Shown here in pieces: positions 44,001-51,448 of a stretch of DNA of 64,000 bases. Each line of letters begins with the position of its first letter. Position 1 is the stretch's first letter. The notes beneath the pieces are model-generated. The model saw only the letters and a program-made list of their open reading frames with translations. It ran no database searches and was not told where the DNA came from. Made by a program: the position numbers and the translations under genes. The DNA is from Algoriphagus sanaruensis (GTDB taxonomy: Bacteria > Bacteroidota > Bacteroidia > Cytophagales > Cyclobacteriaceae), in contig NZ_CP012836.1 in assembly GCF_001593605.1 (NCBI RefSeq), positions 1,426,001-1,490,000 on the forward strand. Reading direction: 5' to 3'.

Positions 44001-44617
44001 AGCGCAAAGATGCTTTGGTCCTAACAGGGAATTTTGATCGATCGGTCTGGGTTGAAAATCTTGGTAAAGGAAAGTTTCAAGTACGTGAACTTCCAATTTT
44101 GGCTCAATTGGCCCCAGTAAATGGTTTGGTTACAGAAGACGTAAATCAGGACGGATTTTCTGACATTGTGCTTGTCGGAAATGATTATGGAAATGAGATT
44201 TTCATAGGAAGGTTAGATGCATCTGTCGGTTTGGTGTTGCTTGGAAATGGACAAGGACAGTTTGAGGCGGTGGAGCCTCGAAAAAGTGGCTTTGTGGTTC
44301 CGGGAGATGCAAAAGCCCTTGTTAAACTTTTTCCTGCTCAAGGGGCTCCGATCCTTTTTGCCTCTCAAAATAGAGGTAAGTTATTGGCACTTCAGGGCAA
44401 TGCTTTCGAAATCAAATCATTGCTCCCTCCTAAAGATGCAATGGCTCTTTTGGTTGAATTGGAAAATGGAAAGACTCAACGATTTGATTTACATTATGGA
44501 AGTGGCTTTGGATCTCAATCAAGTAGAGAAATTGTCCTTCCGAAATCAGCGAAGTCTGTTATCATGGTCAATTACAAGGGAGAAATGATCCCCATGGATA
44601 TTTTCACCCGAAATTAA
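41093..44617 (+). CDS. FG-GAP/VCBS-repeat lipoprotein with ASPIC/UnbV domain
   Basis: This 1174-residue lipoprotein has its lipobox cysteine at C19 (SFISCKKED). FG-GAP/VCBS propeller repeats occur in two blocks (about 50-480 and 640-1120), seen as repeated calcium-loop motifs of the DxDxDGxxD type (ADFDQNGLPDLFFTG, DYDLDGDLDLYVL, DLDNDGDLDYVV, DVNQDGFSDIVLVG). Between them lies an ASPIC/UnbV domain (about 500-580: LEGSKANPTGLGAKVLLKL and VEEILVIWSDGKENRLKNV). Proteins of this type are regular companions of SusCD pairs in Cytophagales, probably as surface binding factors; activity is unknown. Its stop abuts the stop of the convergent creatininase gene with zero bases between. Confidence 0.9.
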   Translation: MKSLFLCCYLVLILSFISCKKEDKLFVLKSPDKTGITFNNLITESDSFNILTDEYIFNGGGVTVADFDQNGLPDLFFTGNQVPNRLYLNEGDFKFSDVSESSGVMASDRWCTGSVVVDINEDGLPDIYVAAAMKKGQGERNNLLFVNQGKDASGSITFKEMAAQYGIADSGNGMGAAFLDYDLDGDLDLYVLNNEQLTTKPTNFRPKVTDGTAVNNDAFYRNNGDGTFTNVTLEAGIVYEGFGLGLAISDMNNDGWPDIHVSNDYITNDILYINNQDGTFSNQTKENLKHQSQFSMGSDISDFNNDALPDLITIDMLGEDNYRKKTTIGKNVYQTYLNNEQFGYEYQYVRNMVHLNNGPGIPFSEIGMLAGVYQTDWSWAPLFGDIDNDGLRDLLITNGFPRDITDKDFANYRADVGNIASVRQLLDSIPIVKIPNYSYRNSDGLHFKDSGEEWGLNVPSFSNGAALVDLDNDGDLDYVVNNINDPAFVFENTLNQRQQHPNYLRIKLEGSKANPTGLGAKVLLKLPAEQILFQEMQTVRGYMSSTEPVLHFGLDSLSQVEEILVIWSDGKENRLKNVSVNQLVSISYSQATQGNSNLAILDLGGSKQFFNEVSSSLGVELIHEEEDKIDYNIQRTLPHKLSQFGPALAVGDLNGDGLEDLVVGSSSGFSPVGFIQQQNGGFLKKELLPGENSIFEETGILLVDLDNDDDLDIYLVSGSAEFAPNSAEYRDRVYFNDGKGNFNLDLNFVASPANGSVVRGADFDGDGWIDLFVGGRAPVAQYPLPEKSFLYHNQNGQLVDKTAELIPELSGLGMITDAVWTDANQDGKIDLVVVGELMPITLFLNEGGIFKKASNTGLENYLGWWNSIATADFDQDGDSDWVVGNLGANNVHQPSNDRPLKIYAKDFDNNGSIDPVTFAFYKDKIGGGYQSFPSHFWDDLIGQSPMFRRKFDRYKYFANSTEQSFFSEDERKDALVLTGNFDRSVWVENLGKGKFQVRELPILAQLAPVNGLVTEDVNQDGFSDIVLVGNDYGNEIFIGRLDASVGLVLLGNGQGQFEAVEPRKSGFVVPGDAKALVKLFPAQGAPILFASQNRGKLLALQGNAFEIKSLLPPKDAMALLVELENGKTQRFDLHYGSGFGSQSSREIVLPKSAKSVIMVNYKGEMIPMDIFTRN

Positions 44618-45379
44618 TCAACGATATAACTCTCCGGGCTGAGCTTGACAGATGTCAGCGATCAGCTCGGAGACTTTATCGGTTACATCTTCAAAGTATC
44701 GTTTTCCTTTTTCTGCAGTCGCTTTTTTAGGATTTCCTATTCCGGTGTCTTCAGTGACTTGTGACCATTTCCTTTCGGCCCAAGCCCATTTTTCTTGGAT
44801 ACCTCGGATCACTGATTTTTTTTCCTTTCCCTCTCCAGCTTCTTCAAGAGGGAGAACTAAATCAGGGTGCAAATATTGAATTAATGCAGTTTCCATCTCA
44901 TCTGCATGATCCCCAGATTCTTCAAAGTATAGACTTTTGTTTAAGGCTTGGAACCAATTGCAAGTGAAAAGCAACATTTCGGGAAATTTGAGTCCCAATT
45001 CGCGGAGCATGGGTTGAAAATTGTTTCCTCCGTGGCTGTTGACAATTAACAGTTTTTTTAACCCTTGACGATTCAAAACTTCAATGATATCCTGAAGAAT
45101 AATCAATTGCGTGCTTGGATTGATATTGATGTCCAAATAAATATCTGCTTGTCCGGTATTTACACCAAAAGGAAGTGTAGGTAGGACGACTACTTTATGT
45201 CCATTTTCCCAAGCTTTTTTTGCTCCTTCTGCAGCGATAGCATCCGCCTCAAAAATATCTGTGCCATAAGGCATGTGGAAGTTGTGTGCTTCAGTGGCTC
45301 CCCAAGGTAAAACAGCAAGTTCGTATCGAAACGTTTCTAGACTTTTCCAATTGGCTTCTTTTAAAATATAGGGTCTCAT
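44618..45379 (-). CDS. Creatininase-family amidohydrolase
   Basis: This 253-residue protein has the metal-binding motifs of the creatininase/MftE/FAPy-hydrolase family: PWGATEAHNFHMPYGTDIFEA (E30, H32, D41), NSHGGN (H116) and GDHADEMETA (E161 or E163). The family hydrolyses cyclic or formyl amides on a two-metal centre; creatinine itself is only one substrate, and the EAHNFH pattern differs from the common EQHGPHLP, so the substrate is open. I choose the ATG at 45379; another ATG at 45463 would share its CATG with the divergent glycosylasparaginase start. No signal peptide is seen. Confidence 0.85.
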   Translation of the reverse strand: MRPYILKEANWKSLETFRYELAVLPWGATEAHNFHMPYGTDIFEADAIAAEGAKKAWENGHKVVVLPTLPFGVNTGQADIYLDININPSTQLIILQDIIEVLNRQGLKKLLIVNSHGGNNFQPMLRELGLKFPEMLLFTCNWFQALNKSLYFEESGDHADEMETALIQYLHPDLVLPLEEAGEGKEKKSVIRGIQEKWAWAERKWSQVTEDTGIGNPKKATAEKGKRYFEDVTDKVSELIADICQAQPGELYR

Positions 45380-45461
45380 GGGTTTCACAGAATTAGATAA
45401 ATGGAAGGGATAATTTAGGGCAAAATTGATAATTTGACTCCCCGATTCTAAAATAAGATCC

Positions 45462-46448
45462 ATGTCTCAAAGAAGAAAGTTTATCAAGCAGTCCCTTTTA
45501 GGTTCTGCATTTTTACTCCCAGGGGTTGCTGCCTCATGTGCTGAATCCAAAACCAAATCAGGAGCGGCAGCCGGAGAAAAACCATTGATTTTATCTACTT
45601 GGAATCATGGGATTCCAGCCAATCATGATGCTTGGGAAAAATTGGAAGAGACTGGAAGTATTTTGGATGCCGTCGAGGCAGGAGTGCGCAATACTGAATT
45701 GGATTTGGAAAATCTATCAGTGGGACTTCAAGGACTTCCTGATCGAGAAGGGATTACTACCTTGGATGCCTCGATCATGACCGGAGATGGATCTTGTGGT
45801 TCAGTTGCTTTTGTCCGGCAGATCAAACATCCGATTTCTCTGGCACGGGCGGTGATGGAAAAGACACCTCATGTAATGTTGGTTGGAGAAGGTGCCAGGC
45901 AATTTGCGATTGCAGAGGGATTTCCTTTGGAAGAAGAAAAACTTAGCCCAAAAGCTCAGATAGAATACGATAAATGGAAAGTGACCAGTCAGTATAAGCC
46001 AATCATTAATATTGAAAATCACGATACGATCGGGATGATTGGACTTGATTCCAATGGTAAATTGGCGGGAAGTTGTACGACAAGTGGATTGGCTTACAAA
46101 ATGCATGGGAGAGTCGGAGATAGTCCAATCATAGGAGCAGGCCTATTTGTAGATGATGAAGTAGGTGCGGCCACAGCGACAGGACTTGGAGAATCCATTA
46201 TCAGAATTTGCGCGAGCTTTTTAATTGTAGAATTAATGCGCCAGGGCAGGACCCCTCAGGAGGCATGTGAGGAGGCAATTCGACGTTTAGTGGCCAAGAA
46301 TAAGGGAATTCAAGATATTCAAGCTGGATTTTTGGCTATAAACAAAGAAGGTGAAGTGGGAGGTTTTGCAGTTCATCCAGGCTTTAATTATGCCAAAGCC
46401 ACCAAAGAGGGGAATGTATTGATTGACGCGGGTAGTTATTTTAAGTAA
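45462..46448 (+). CDS. N4-(beta-N-acetylglucosaminyl)-L-asparaginase (glycosylasparaginase)
   Basis: This 328-residue Ntn-hydrolase is made as a precursor that cuts itself before T189 in IENHDTIGMIG, freeing the catalytic threonine. STWNHGIPAN, CTTSGLAYKMHGRVGDSPIIGAG and DDEVGAATATGLGE are family landmarks for binding the asparagine carboxylate and glycan. The N-terminus RRKFIKQSLLGSAFLLPGVAASC looks like a twin-arginine signal followed by a lipobox cysteine, so it is exported, probably as a periplasmic lipoprotein. Known enzymes cleave the GlcNAc-Asn bond left after glycoprotein breakdown. Its stop overlaps the next ATG by one base (TAATG). Confidence 0.93.
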   Translation: MSQRRKFIKQSLLGSAFLLPGVAASCAESKTKSGAAAGEKPLILSTWNHGIPANHDAWEKLEETGSILDAVEAGVRNTELDLENLSVGLQGLPDREGITTLDASIMTGDGSCGSVAFVRQIKHPISLARAVMEKTPHVMLVGEGARQFAIAEGFPLEEEKLSPKAQIEYDKWKVTSQYKPIINIENHDTIGMIGLDSNGKLAGSCTTSGLAYKMHGRVGDSPIIGAGLFVDDEVGAATATGLGESIIRICASFLIVELMRQGRTPQEACEEAIRRLVAKNKGIQDIQAGFLAINKEGEVGGFAVHPGFNYAKATKEGNVLIDAGSYFK

Positions 46449-47185
46449 TGGAAAAAATTATTCTTGAAGCTCCGGTATTCAACCTTCAAGGAGCCTTGGA
46501 GGCCGCAAAATTTGGAATTGATCGGTTGGAGCTTTGTGCGAATTTCCCAGAGGGAGGAGAAACCCCAAGTGCTGGAATGCTTCGGTATTTAAAAGGGGAA
46601 ATTGACATTCCAGTTTTTGTCATGATACGTCCTCGCGGTGGAGATTTCGTGTATTCCGAAAAGGAGTTGCTCGTCATGAAACAGGATATTCAACTTCTCG
46701 GAGACCTTGGAGCGGATGGTTTTGTGTTTGGGGTATTAGATGAAAAGGGAAAGGTAAATATGCAAGCCAATGAATTTTTAAGAAGGGCTGCTGGGGACAA
46801 ACCCTGCACTTTTCATCGAGCTTTTGATGCTTCCTCTGACCTATATGAATCCTTAGAAGCAATCATTCAACTTGGGTTTGATCGAATTCTAACTTCCGGA
46901 GGGAAAAATACCTTGTCCGAAGGATTGGAGGTAATTACCCAGTTACTTGAAGTTGCCAAAGATCGAATCGTGATCATGCCTGGTGGAGGAACACAATCAG
47001 AACATATTCCCCAATTGAAAAAAACGGGTTGGCTTAGAGAAGTTCATGCTTCTTGCAAGGTTCAAAAAGCGTCCAAAAACGAATTTGTGAATCCAGATTT
47101 GAATTTTTCGGCAATGCCGATTGATTATTCCGTTCAACTTGGAATAGATCCTGAAGTGGTGGCTGGCTTTAAAGCTGTATTGTAA
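46448..47185 (+). CDS. cutC: CutC-family TIM-barrel protein
   Basis: This 245-residue protein has the CutC layout: LEAPVFNLQGALEAAKFGIDRLELCANFPEGGETPS at the start with a strand-loop-helix, FVMIRPRGGDFVYSEKE, DGFVFGVLDEKGKVN, FHRAFDASSDLYESLE and MPGGGTQSEHI. CutC was named for copper tolerance in E. coli, but later work questions a direct copper role and treats it as a TIM barrel of unknown reaction. Here it shares an operon with glycosylasparaginase (1-base overlap), which supports an enzyme role in glycan or amide breakdown over metal homeostasis (inference). No signal peptide, so it is cytoplasmic. Confidence 0.92.
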   Translation: MEKIILEAPVFNLQGALEAAKFGIDRLELCANFPEGGETPSAGMLRYLKGEIDIPVFVMIRPRGGDFVYSEKELLVMKQDIQLLGDLGADGFVFGVLDEKGKVNMQANEFLRRAAGDKPCTFHRAFDASSDLYESLEAIIQLGFDRILTSGGKNTLSEGLEVITQLLEVAKDRIVIMPGGGTQSEHIPQLKKTGWLREVHASCKVQKASKNEFVNPDLNFSAMPIDYSVQLGIDPEVVAGFKAVL

Positions 47186-47189
47186 TAGT

Positions 47190-48719
47190 ATGAGATACTT
47201 GCTTGCGATTCTTTTTTTGGGAGTGATGGGATGTGGCCAAATCGCAGAGCGAAAACAGCCTCCTCCGAGTTTATACCAACTTTCTCAACAAGACTTAAAT
47301 CTTACTGGAGAGCAACTTGCCAATGGGTATTGCGCATCTTGTCATTTGAAACCCGAACCAAAAATCTTAGATCGAGCCACTTGGGAGAAAGTTCTTCCTG
47401 ATATGAGAAAGCGAATGGGCTTGTATCTGGAGGAGGATTTTGGATCTTCTGTGCCTGAGGATGAGGGAGTTCCGGATGGTATTTATTCTAAAATTCCATT
47501 TATTTCTAAAGAAAAGTGGGAAAAGCTGCAAGCTTATTATTTGCAAAATGCCCCCGAAAAACCATTGCCTCAAAGCGAAAAATTAGAACCCCGAAAAGGT
47601 ATTCCTGGCTTCGAATTGATTATTCCCAATTTTGATTTTGTCCGCCCAAGCTTAACCACTATGCTTAGGGTTCATCCGGAAACCGGGAATCTTTGGCTTG
47701 GGCACCGATTTCGATCGCTTTATGAATTGGATTCTAAGCATGAATTCAAGGGACTCCAGTCAATCCCAACAGATGTAGCTCCGGTTGAGATTTTTTGGAA
47801 AAATGAAACAGAATTTGATCTCCTGACGATGGGCTTGATGGATCCTGCGAACGATTCATTAGGAGTATTTGCCAATTTTTCGAAAGTTAAAGAATGGGAA
47901 GGCACCCCTCAAATAACTCACCTTATGCGTCCCGTTCATGTAGAAAGAGGGGACTGGAATGGAGATGGGAAGGATGACTTTGTTGTCTGTGAATTTGGAA
48001 ATCATCTCGGGAAACTGAGTTTGCATTTGAGTAATGGTGGTGGATTTGAGGAAGTGATTTTAAAGAAAGATCCTGGTGCAAGGAGGACGATAGGCTTGGA
48101 TTATGATAAAGATGGCGATCTGGATATTTTGGCCTTGATGACTCAAGCCAAAGAAGGGATTATTCTTTTTGAAAATATAGGAGAGGGGAACTTTAAAGAA
48201 AGGCAACTCCTTGGTTTTCATCCTGCGTTTGGTTCGAGCGATTTTAGATTTTTGGACATAAATTGTGACGGAAGCGAAGAAATTATTTTAGTCAATGGAG
48301 ATAATGCGGATCAAAGTCAGATTTTAAAGTATTACCATGGAGTTAGAATTTTTGAACGAAATCAGTCTGGAGAATTTGAAGAAAAGTGGTTTTATCCTAT
48401 GCATGGAGCCAGTGGGCTCGAGGTCGGTGATTTTGACCAAGATGGGAAAATGGACTTGATAGCCATTGCTTTCTTTCCAGACAGAAGGCAAAAGCCAAAT
48501 CAAAACCTGATTTATTTCCAGCAAACATCCTCTATGAAATTAGTTCCTCACGTGATTAAAGAGCAGATGGAAGATCATTGGCTGACTTTGACAAAAGGAG
48601 ATGTGGATTTGGATGGAGATGAGGATATTATCGTAGGTTCATTTGCGTTTAATCAGCTTTATCAAGCTCCGAAAGAAAATTGGAGACCATTTGTTTTATT
48701 GAAAAACACCCTAAAATAA
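47190..48719 (+). CDS. Lipoprotein with a CXXCH haem motif fused to FG-GAP-like repeats
   Basis: This 509-residue protein has a lipobox (LGVMGCGQ, acylated C15) and then a cytochrome-c-type CASCH motif at 48-52 in a NGYCASCHLKPEPKIL context with a following EKVLPDMRKRM helix, like small c-type haem domains. From about 140 on, propeller-like repeats appear, with calcium-loop motifs GDWNGDGKDDFVV, GLDYDKDGDLDILAL, GDFDQDGKMDLIAI and GDVDLDGDEDIIVG. A possible sixth-ligand methionine (M71 or M76) is present but unproven. The combination suggests a surface or periplasmic redox-capable binding protein. It follows cutC by 4 bases. Confidence 0.82.
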   Translation: MRYLLAILFLGVMGCGQIAERKQPPPSLYQLSQQDLNLTGEQLANGYCASCHLKPEPKILDRATWEKVLPDMRKRMGLYLEEDFGSSVPEDEGVPDGIYSKIPFISKEKWEKLQAYYLQNAPEKPLPQSEKLEPRKGIPGFELIIPNFDFVRPSLTTMLRVHPETGNLWLGHRFRSLYELDSKHEFKGLQSIPTDVAPVEIFWKNETEFDLLTMGLMDPANDSLGVFANFSKVKEWEGTPQITHLMRPVHVERGDWNGDGKDDFVVCEFGNHLGKLSLHLSNGGGFEEVILKKDPGARRTIGLDYDKDGDLDILALMTQAKEGIILFENIGEGNFKERQLLGFHPAFGSSDFRFLDINCDGSEEIILVNGDNADQSQILKYYHGVRIFERNQSGEFEEKWFYPMHGASGLEVGDFDQDGKMDLIAIAFFPDRRQKPNQNLIYFQQTSSMKLVPHVIKEQMEDHWLTLTKGDVDLDGDEDIIVGSFAFNQLYQAPKENWRPFVLLKNTLK

Positions 48720-48836
48720 TATTTTGATAAAGTATCTGTTTTGGAAATAAAATGATGTTATAGGTAATTAATTTGGATTTTTGTTTCATTTAATCCTGAA
48801 AAGCAGTAGCTTATTTCTCTCTAAATTTTCTAAGCT

Positions 48837-49295
48837 ATGGTAAAAAGTTTTCAAGGGGTAAAAGTGGTAGAGTCCAAGACCCTGACTCAGCCTGTTTTGG
48901 TGAAAGACCACATGTCTACGAAGCTCGTGACTTTTGGGCCTGATGATACTATAGATCAGGTCATGGAAGCTTTGACTAAACGGAAAATTTCAGGAGCGCC
49001 TGTAGTGGATGCATCTGGTAGTTTAATTGGAATCATTTCAGAGGTAGATTGTCTGAGGGAAATTATCAAGGGGAAATACACGAACACCGTTCGATTTCCA
49101 GCAAAGGTTTCTGAATTAATGACCCGTGACGTGATTACTTTAAGTCCAAACATGAGCATTTTTGATGCTGCTCAAAAATTTCTTGAATATCAAATAAGGC
49201 GATTTCCTGTCTTGCATGAAGGACAACTTGTTGGACAAATAAGTCTAAGTGATGTAATAAAGGCCTTTCCTTCTCTCAAACATACCACTTGGTAA
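48837..49295 (+). CDS. CBS-domain pair protein
   Basis: This 152-residue protein is made of two CBS modules: VKDHMSTKLVTFGPDDTIDQVMEALTKRKISGAPVVDASGSLIGIISEVD and SELMTRDVITLSPNMSIFDAAQKFLEYQIRRFPVLHEGQLVGQISLSDV (shown by their opening and closing landmarks DTIDQVM, GAPVVD, RRFPVLHEG). CBS pairs bind adenosine nucleotides such as AMP or ATP and regulate partners; no partner domain is fused. A 117-base gap separates it from the preceding lipoprotein, and a perfect 18-bp inverted repeat begins at its stop codon. Confidence 0.92.
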   Translation: MVKSFQGVKVVESKTLTQPVLVKDHMSTKLVTFGPDDTIDQVMEALTKRKISGAPVVDASGSLIGIISEVDCLREIIKGKYTNTVRFPAKVSELMTRDVITLSPNMSIFDAAQKFLEYQIRRFPVLHEGQLVGQISLSDVIKAFPSLKHTTW

Positions 49296-49333
49296 ACCAA
49301 AAATGCCTCGATTTTCGAGGCATTTTTGGTTTA
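49293..49333. terminator. Strong two-way terminator between the CBS gene and metZ
   Basis: An 18-bp perfect inverted repeat (49293-49310 with 49316-49333, core ATGCCTCG/CGAGGCAT) with a 5-base loop. A/T tracts flank both sides (AAAAA and TTTTT), so it can stop transcription from both directions. Its left arm starts with the TAA stop of the CBS gene. Confidence 0.92.
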
Positions 49334-49337
49334 CGCG

Positions 49338-50504
49338 TTATTTGGATTTTTCGATCGCATTTTCGACATCCTTGAGGATATCCTCATAATGTTCTAATCC
49401 TACCGACAATCTTACCAAACCATCCTTTATGCCAACTTGTGCTCGTTCCTCAGGTGAGAGTTTACTGTGAGTGGTGGATGCAGGGTGTGTAATGATGCTT
49501 CTGCTATCTCCAAGGTTTGGGGTAATGGAGATCATTTGAAGTTGATCGATAAAACGTTGCGCCCGGGCTAGTCCTCCCTTTAAGGTAAGAGTTATTATCC
49601 CTCCTCCGGCTTTCATTTGTTTTAGAGCTAGGTCATGCTGTGGGTGGGATTTTAGAAATGGATATCGCACAGTTTCTATTTCTGAGTTTCCTTCGAAATA
49701 GGTAGCGACTTTTAAAGCATTTTCACAATGGCGGTCCATTCGAACAGCAAGTGTTTCCATACTTTTTGACAAGATCCACGCATTAAATGGAGAAATGGAA
49801 GGCCCCGTATGTCGGGTGAAAAACTGGACTTCTTTAATCAATTCTTTTTTTCCGAGAATTAATCCTCCTAAAACACGTCCTTGCCCATCAATATATTTAG
49901 TGGCGCTGTGTGTGACTATATGAGCTCCCCATTTAGCAGGTTGTTGGAGATAAGGTGTGGCAAAACAATTATCGACCACAAGGATGAGATTGTGTGCAGC
50001 AGCAAATTTTCCAGCCCATTCTAGATCTATAATTTCTAAACCTGGATTCGAAGGAGTTTCAAGGAATAGCATTTTGGTATTGGGCTGGACCAATCTGTCC
50101 CAGTTTTGACAATCAGCGATGTCTCCATAGGTGGAGGTGATTCCCCATTTTGGAAATACTCGCGTGAGTAATTGGTGGGTAGACCCAAATAGTGATCGGG
50201 AAGCAAGGATATGGTCGCCTTGTTGCAGAATAGATGCAATACTTCCGAACATAGCTGCCATTCCCGAGGCAGTGGCAATTCCATCCTCAGTTCCCTCAGC
50301 TCTGCAGACTTTTTCGATTAAATCAGAAGAATTGGGATTAGAATATCTAGAGTAGATGTTTCCTTGAATTTCATCGGCAAACATTGCTCTTGCTTCCTCA
50401 GCTGACTCAAAGGTGAAACTTGAGGTTAGGAATATGGGAGACGAATGCTCCTTAACGTCAGAGCGGTGCTGGATTCTTATGGCGTCTGTTTCGAAATGAC
50501 TCAT
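49338..50504 (-). CDS. metZ: O-succinylhomoserine sulfhydrylase-type PLP enzyme
   Basis: This 388-residue enzyme of the Cys/Met PLP family has its cofactor lysine K203 in THSATKYIDGQGRVLGG; the DGQGRV wording is typical of MetZ/O-acylhomoserine sulfhydrylases, as opposed to LGGHSD in cystathionine enzymes. SRYSNPNSSDLIEKV, SRSLFGSTH and VDNCFATPYLQQP are further landmarks. MetZ makes homocysteine directly from acylated homoserine and sulfide. Control by S-adenosylmethionine is supported by the SAM-I riboswitch in its leader at 50607-50710 and a nested hairpin just before the start. It ends at a strong two-way terminator. Confidence 0.93.
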   Translation of the reverse strand: MSHFETDAIRIQHRSDVKEHSSPIFLTSSFTFESAEEARAMFADEIQGNIYSRYSNPNSSDLIEKVCRAEGTEDGIATASGMAAMFGSIASILQQGDHILASRSLFGSTHQLLTRVFPKWGITSTYGDIADCQNWDRLVQPNTKMLFLETPSNPGLEIIDLEWAGKFAAAHNLILVVDNCFATPYLQQPAKWGAHIVTHSATKYIDGQGRVLGGLILGKKELIKEVQFFTRHTGPSISPFNAWILSKSMETLAVRMDRHCENALKVATYFEGNSEIETVRYPFLKSHPQHDLALKQMKAGGGIITLTLKGGLARAQRFIDQLQMISITPNLGDSRSIITHPASTTHSKLSPEERAQVGIKDGLVRLSVGLEHYEDILKDVENAIEKSK

Positions 50505-50514
50505 GGTATTAATA

Positions 50515-50578
50515 GGTTTGGATTCGGTGAAAATTCAAGAAATTTTTAAAGAATTTTCCCAAAGGTAAAATCCGAACC
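50515..50578 (-). promoter_or_regulatory. Nested hairpin just upstream of metZ, likely riboswitch expression platform
   Basis: Two inverted repeats are nested: an outer 10-bp pair (50515-50524 with 50569-50578, one G-U pair) and an inner 8-bp perfect pair GAAAATTC/GAATTTTC (50529-50536 with 50551-50558). The hairpin ends about 10 bases before the metZ ATG and has no T-run after it, so control of translation initiation is more likely than termination. Confidence 0.6.
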
Positions 50579-50606
50579 AGAAAGTGGGGTAGAGTCAAAT
50601 TACGCC

Positions 50607-50710
50607 AATTTATAGTTCCCGCTTTGGGTAGGAATTGGCACCTTTCACCTTGGCTGGGATGGTTGCCAGAGGGTCATCGAGCCTAGTCTCTCGCCTCTTC
50701 TTTATAAATC
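50607..50710 (-). promoter_or_regulatory. SAM-I riboswitch (S-box) upstream of metZ
   Basis: On the minus strand the conserved core is visible in order: GAGGCGAGAGACTAGGCTCG, ATGACCCTCTGGCAACC, and GGTGCCAATTCC, as in S-box RNAs. GGCA and TGCC pair as P3. A terminal helix is formed by GATTTATA (50710-50703) and TATAAATT (50614-50607). The element sits in the leader of a methionine-biosynthesis gene, the expected place. In this class, bound S-adenosylmethionine represses expression. Confidence 0.88.
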
Positions 50711-50771
50711 AGTTTCCTGAAGTGGTACAAATTAAGAGGGAGAATTGATCAAATCCAAATCTCCCCAAAAA

Positions 50772-51332
50772 TCAATCGTTGAATTGAGTCATGGTTTGTG
50801 CAATTCCGATGGTACAAAAGCTGTAAATCATTTCAATTGCCTTATCCATCATCGCAGGTAATTCGTCAAATTCTTGCTGAGTAAATCTTCCCAATACGAA
50901 TTCTACTTGCCTCCCTTTGGGGAAATTATCTCCAATTCCCATTCGAAGTCTGGGGTAATCTTGTCCCCCACATAGGGCTTCAATATTCTTGAGTCCGTTG
51001 TGACCAGCTGCACTTCCTTTTGCTCTCATTCGCAATTTTGAAAATGGTATAGCCACATCGTCAACCAAGACTAGAATATTTTCTTTTGGAATATTCAACT
51101 CCTTCATCCAATAATTTACCGACTTACCGCTCAGATTCATGTAAGTGGTTGGCTTGATCAAATGAAGTGTACGGCCTTTGTGTTTAACCTCAGTTTTAAA
51201 AGCAAGTCGGTCACTCTTCCAGGCAACGCCAGCTTTATCCGCAAGTCTATCTAGAGTCAGAAATCCGATATTATGTCTCGTCAACTCGTATTCAGGTCCA
51301 ATATTTCCCAATCCTACCAATAGGTATTTCAT
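50772..51332 (-). CDS. pth: Peptidyl-tRNA hydrolase
   Basis: This 186-residue enzyme recycles peptidyl-tRNAs dropped from ribosomes. The N-terminus YLLVGLGNIGPEYELTRHNIGF holds the catalytic His (H20) and N-x-G motif, KPTTYMNLSGKSV the conserved Asn/Met segment, and VLVDDVAIPFSKLRMRAKGSAAGHNGLKNI the Asp and GHNGL site. FPKGRQVEFVLGRFTQQE is the usual C-terminal lid region. It lies downstream of rplY with a terminator between, so it may use its own promoter. Confidence 0.97.
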   Translation of the reverse strand: MKYLLVGLGNIGPEYELTRHNIGFLTLDRLADKAGVAWKSDRLAFKTEVKHKGRTLHLIKPTTYMNLSGKSVNYWMKELNIPKENILVLVDDVAIPFSKLRMRAKGSAAGHNGLKNIEALCGGQDYPRLRMGIGDNFPKGRQVEFVLGRFTQQEFDELPAMMDKAIEMIYSFCTIGIAQTMTQFND

Positions 51333-51390
51333 ATTTCACTATGATTAGATGAAGAAGAATAGTTGTACAAATGGAAAAGGTTTGATGATT

Positions 51391-51428
51391 AAAATAAAAA
51401 AATCCTGCCCGGAAAAGGAGCAGGATTT
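51391..51428 (-). terminator. Terminator of rplY
   Basis: AAATCCTGC/GCAGGATTT (51400-51408 with 51420-51428) makes a 9-bp stem, followed on the minus strand by TTTTTATTTT, 20 bases past the rplY stop. Confidence 0.88.
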
Positions 51429-51448
51429 CATTTTGATTCTTCAGGAAA

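Noticed and set aside
44217..44588. 123-codon plus-strand ORF within the VCBS lipoprotein
   Set aside because: It is an out-of-frame shadow; the main frame carries clear repeats.
35413..48719. Presence of a CRISPR array, integrase or transposon in the accessory part
   Set aside because: No regularly spaced repeats, transposase or integrase motifs and no flanking tRNA were seen.
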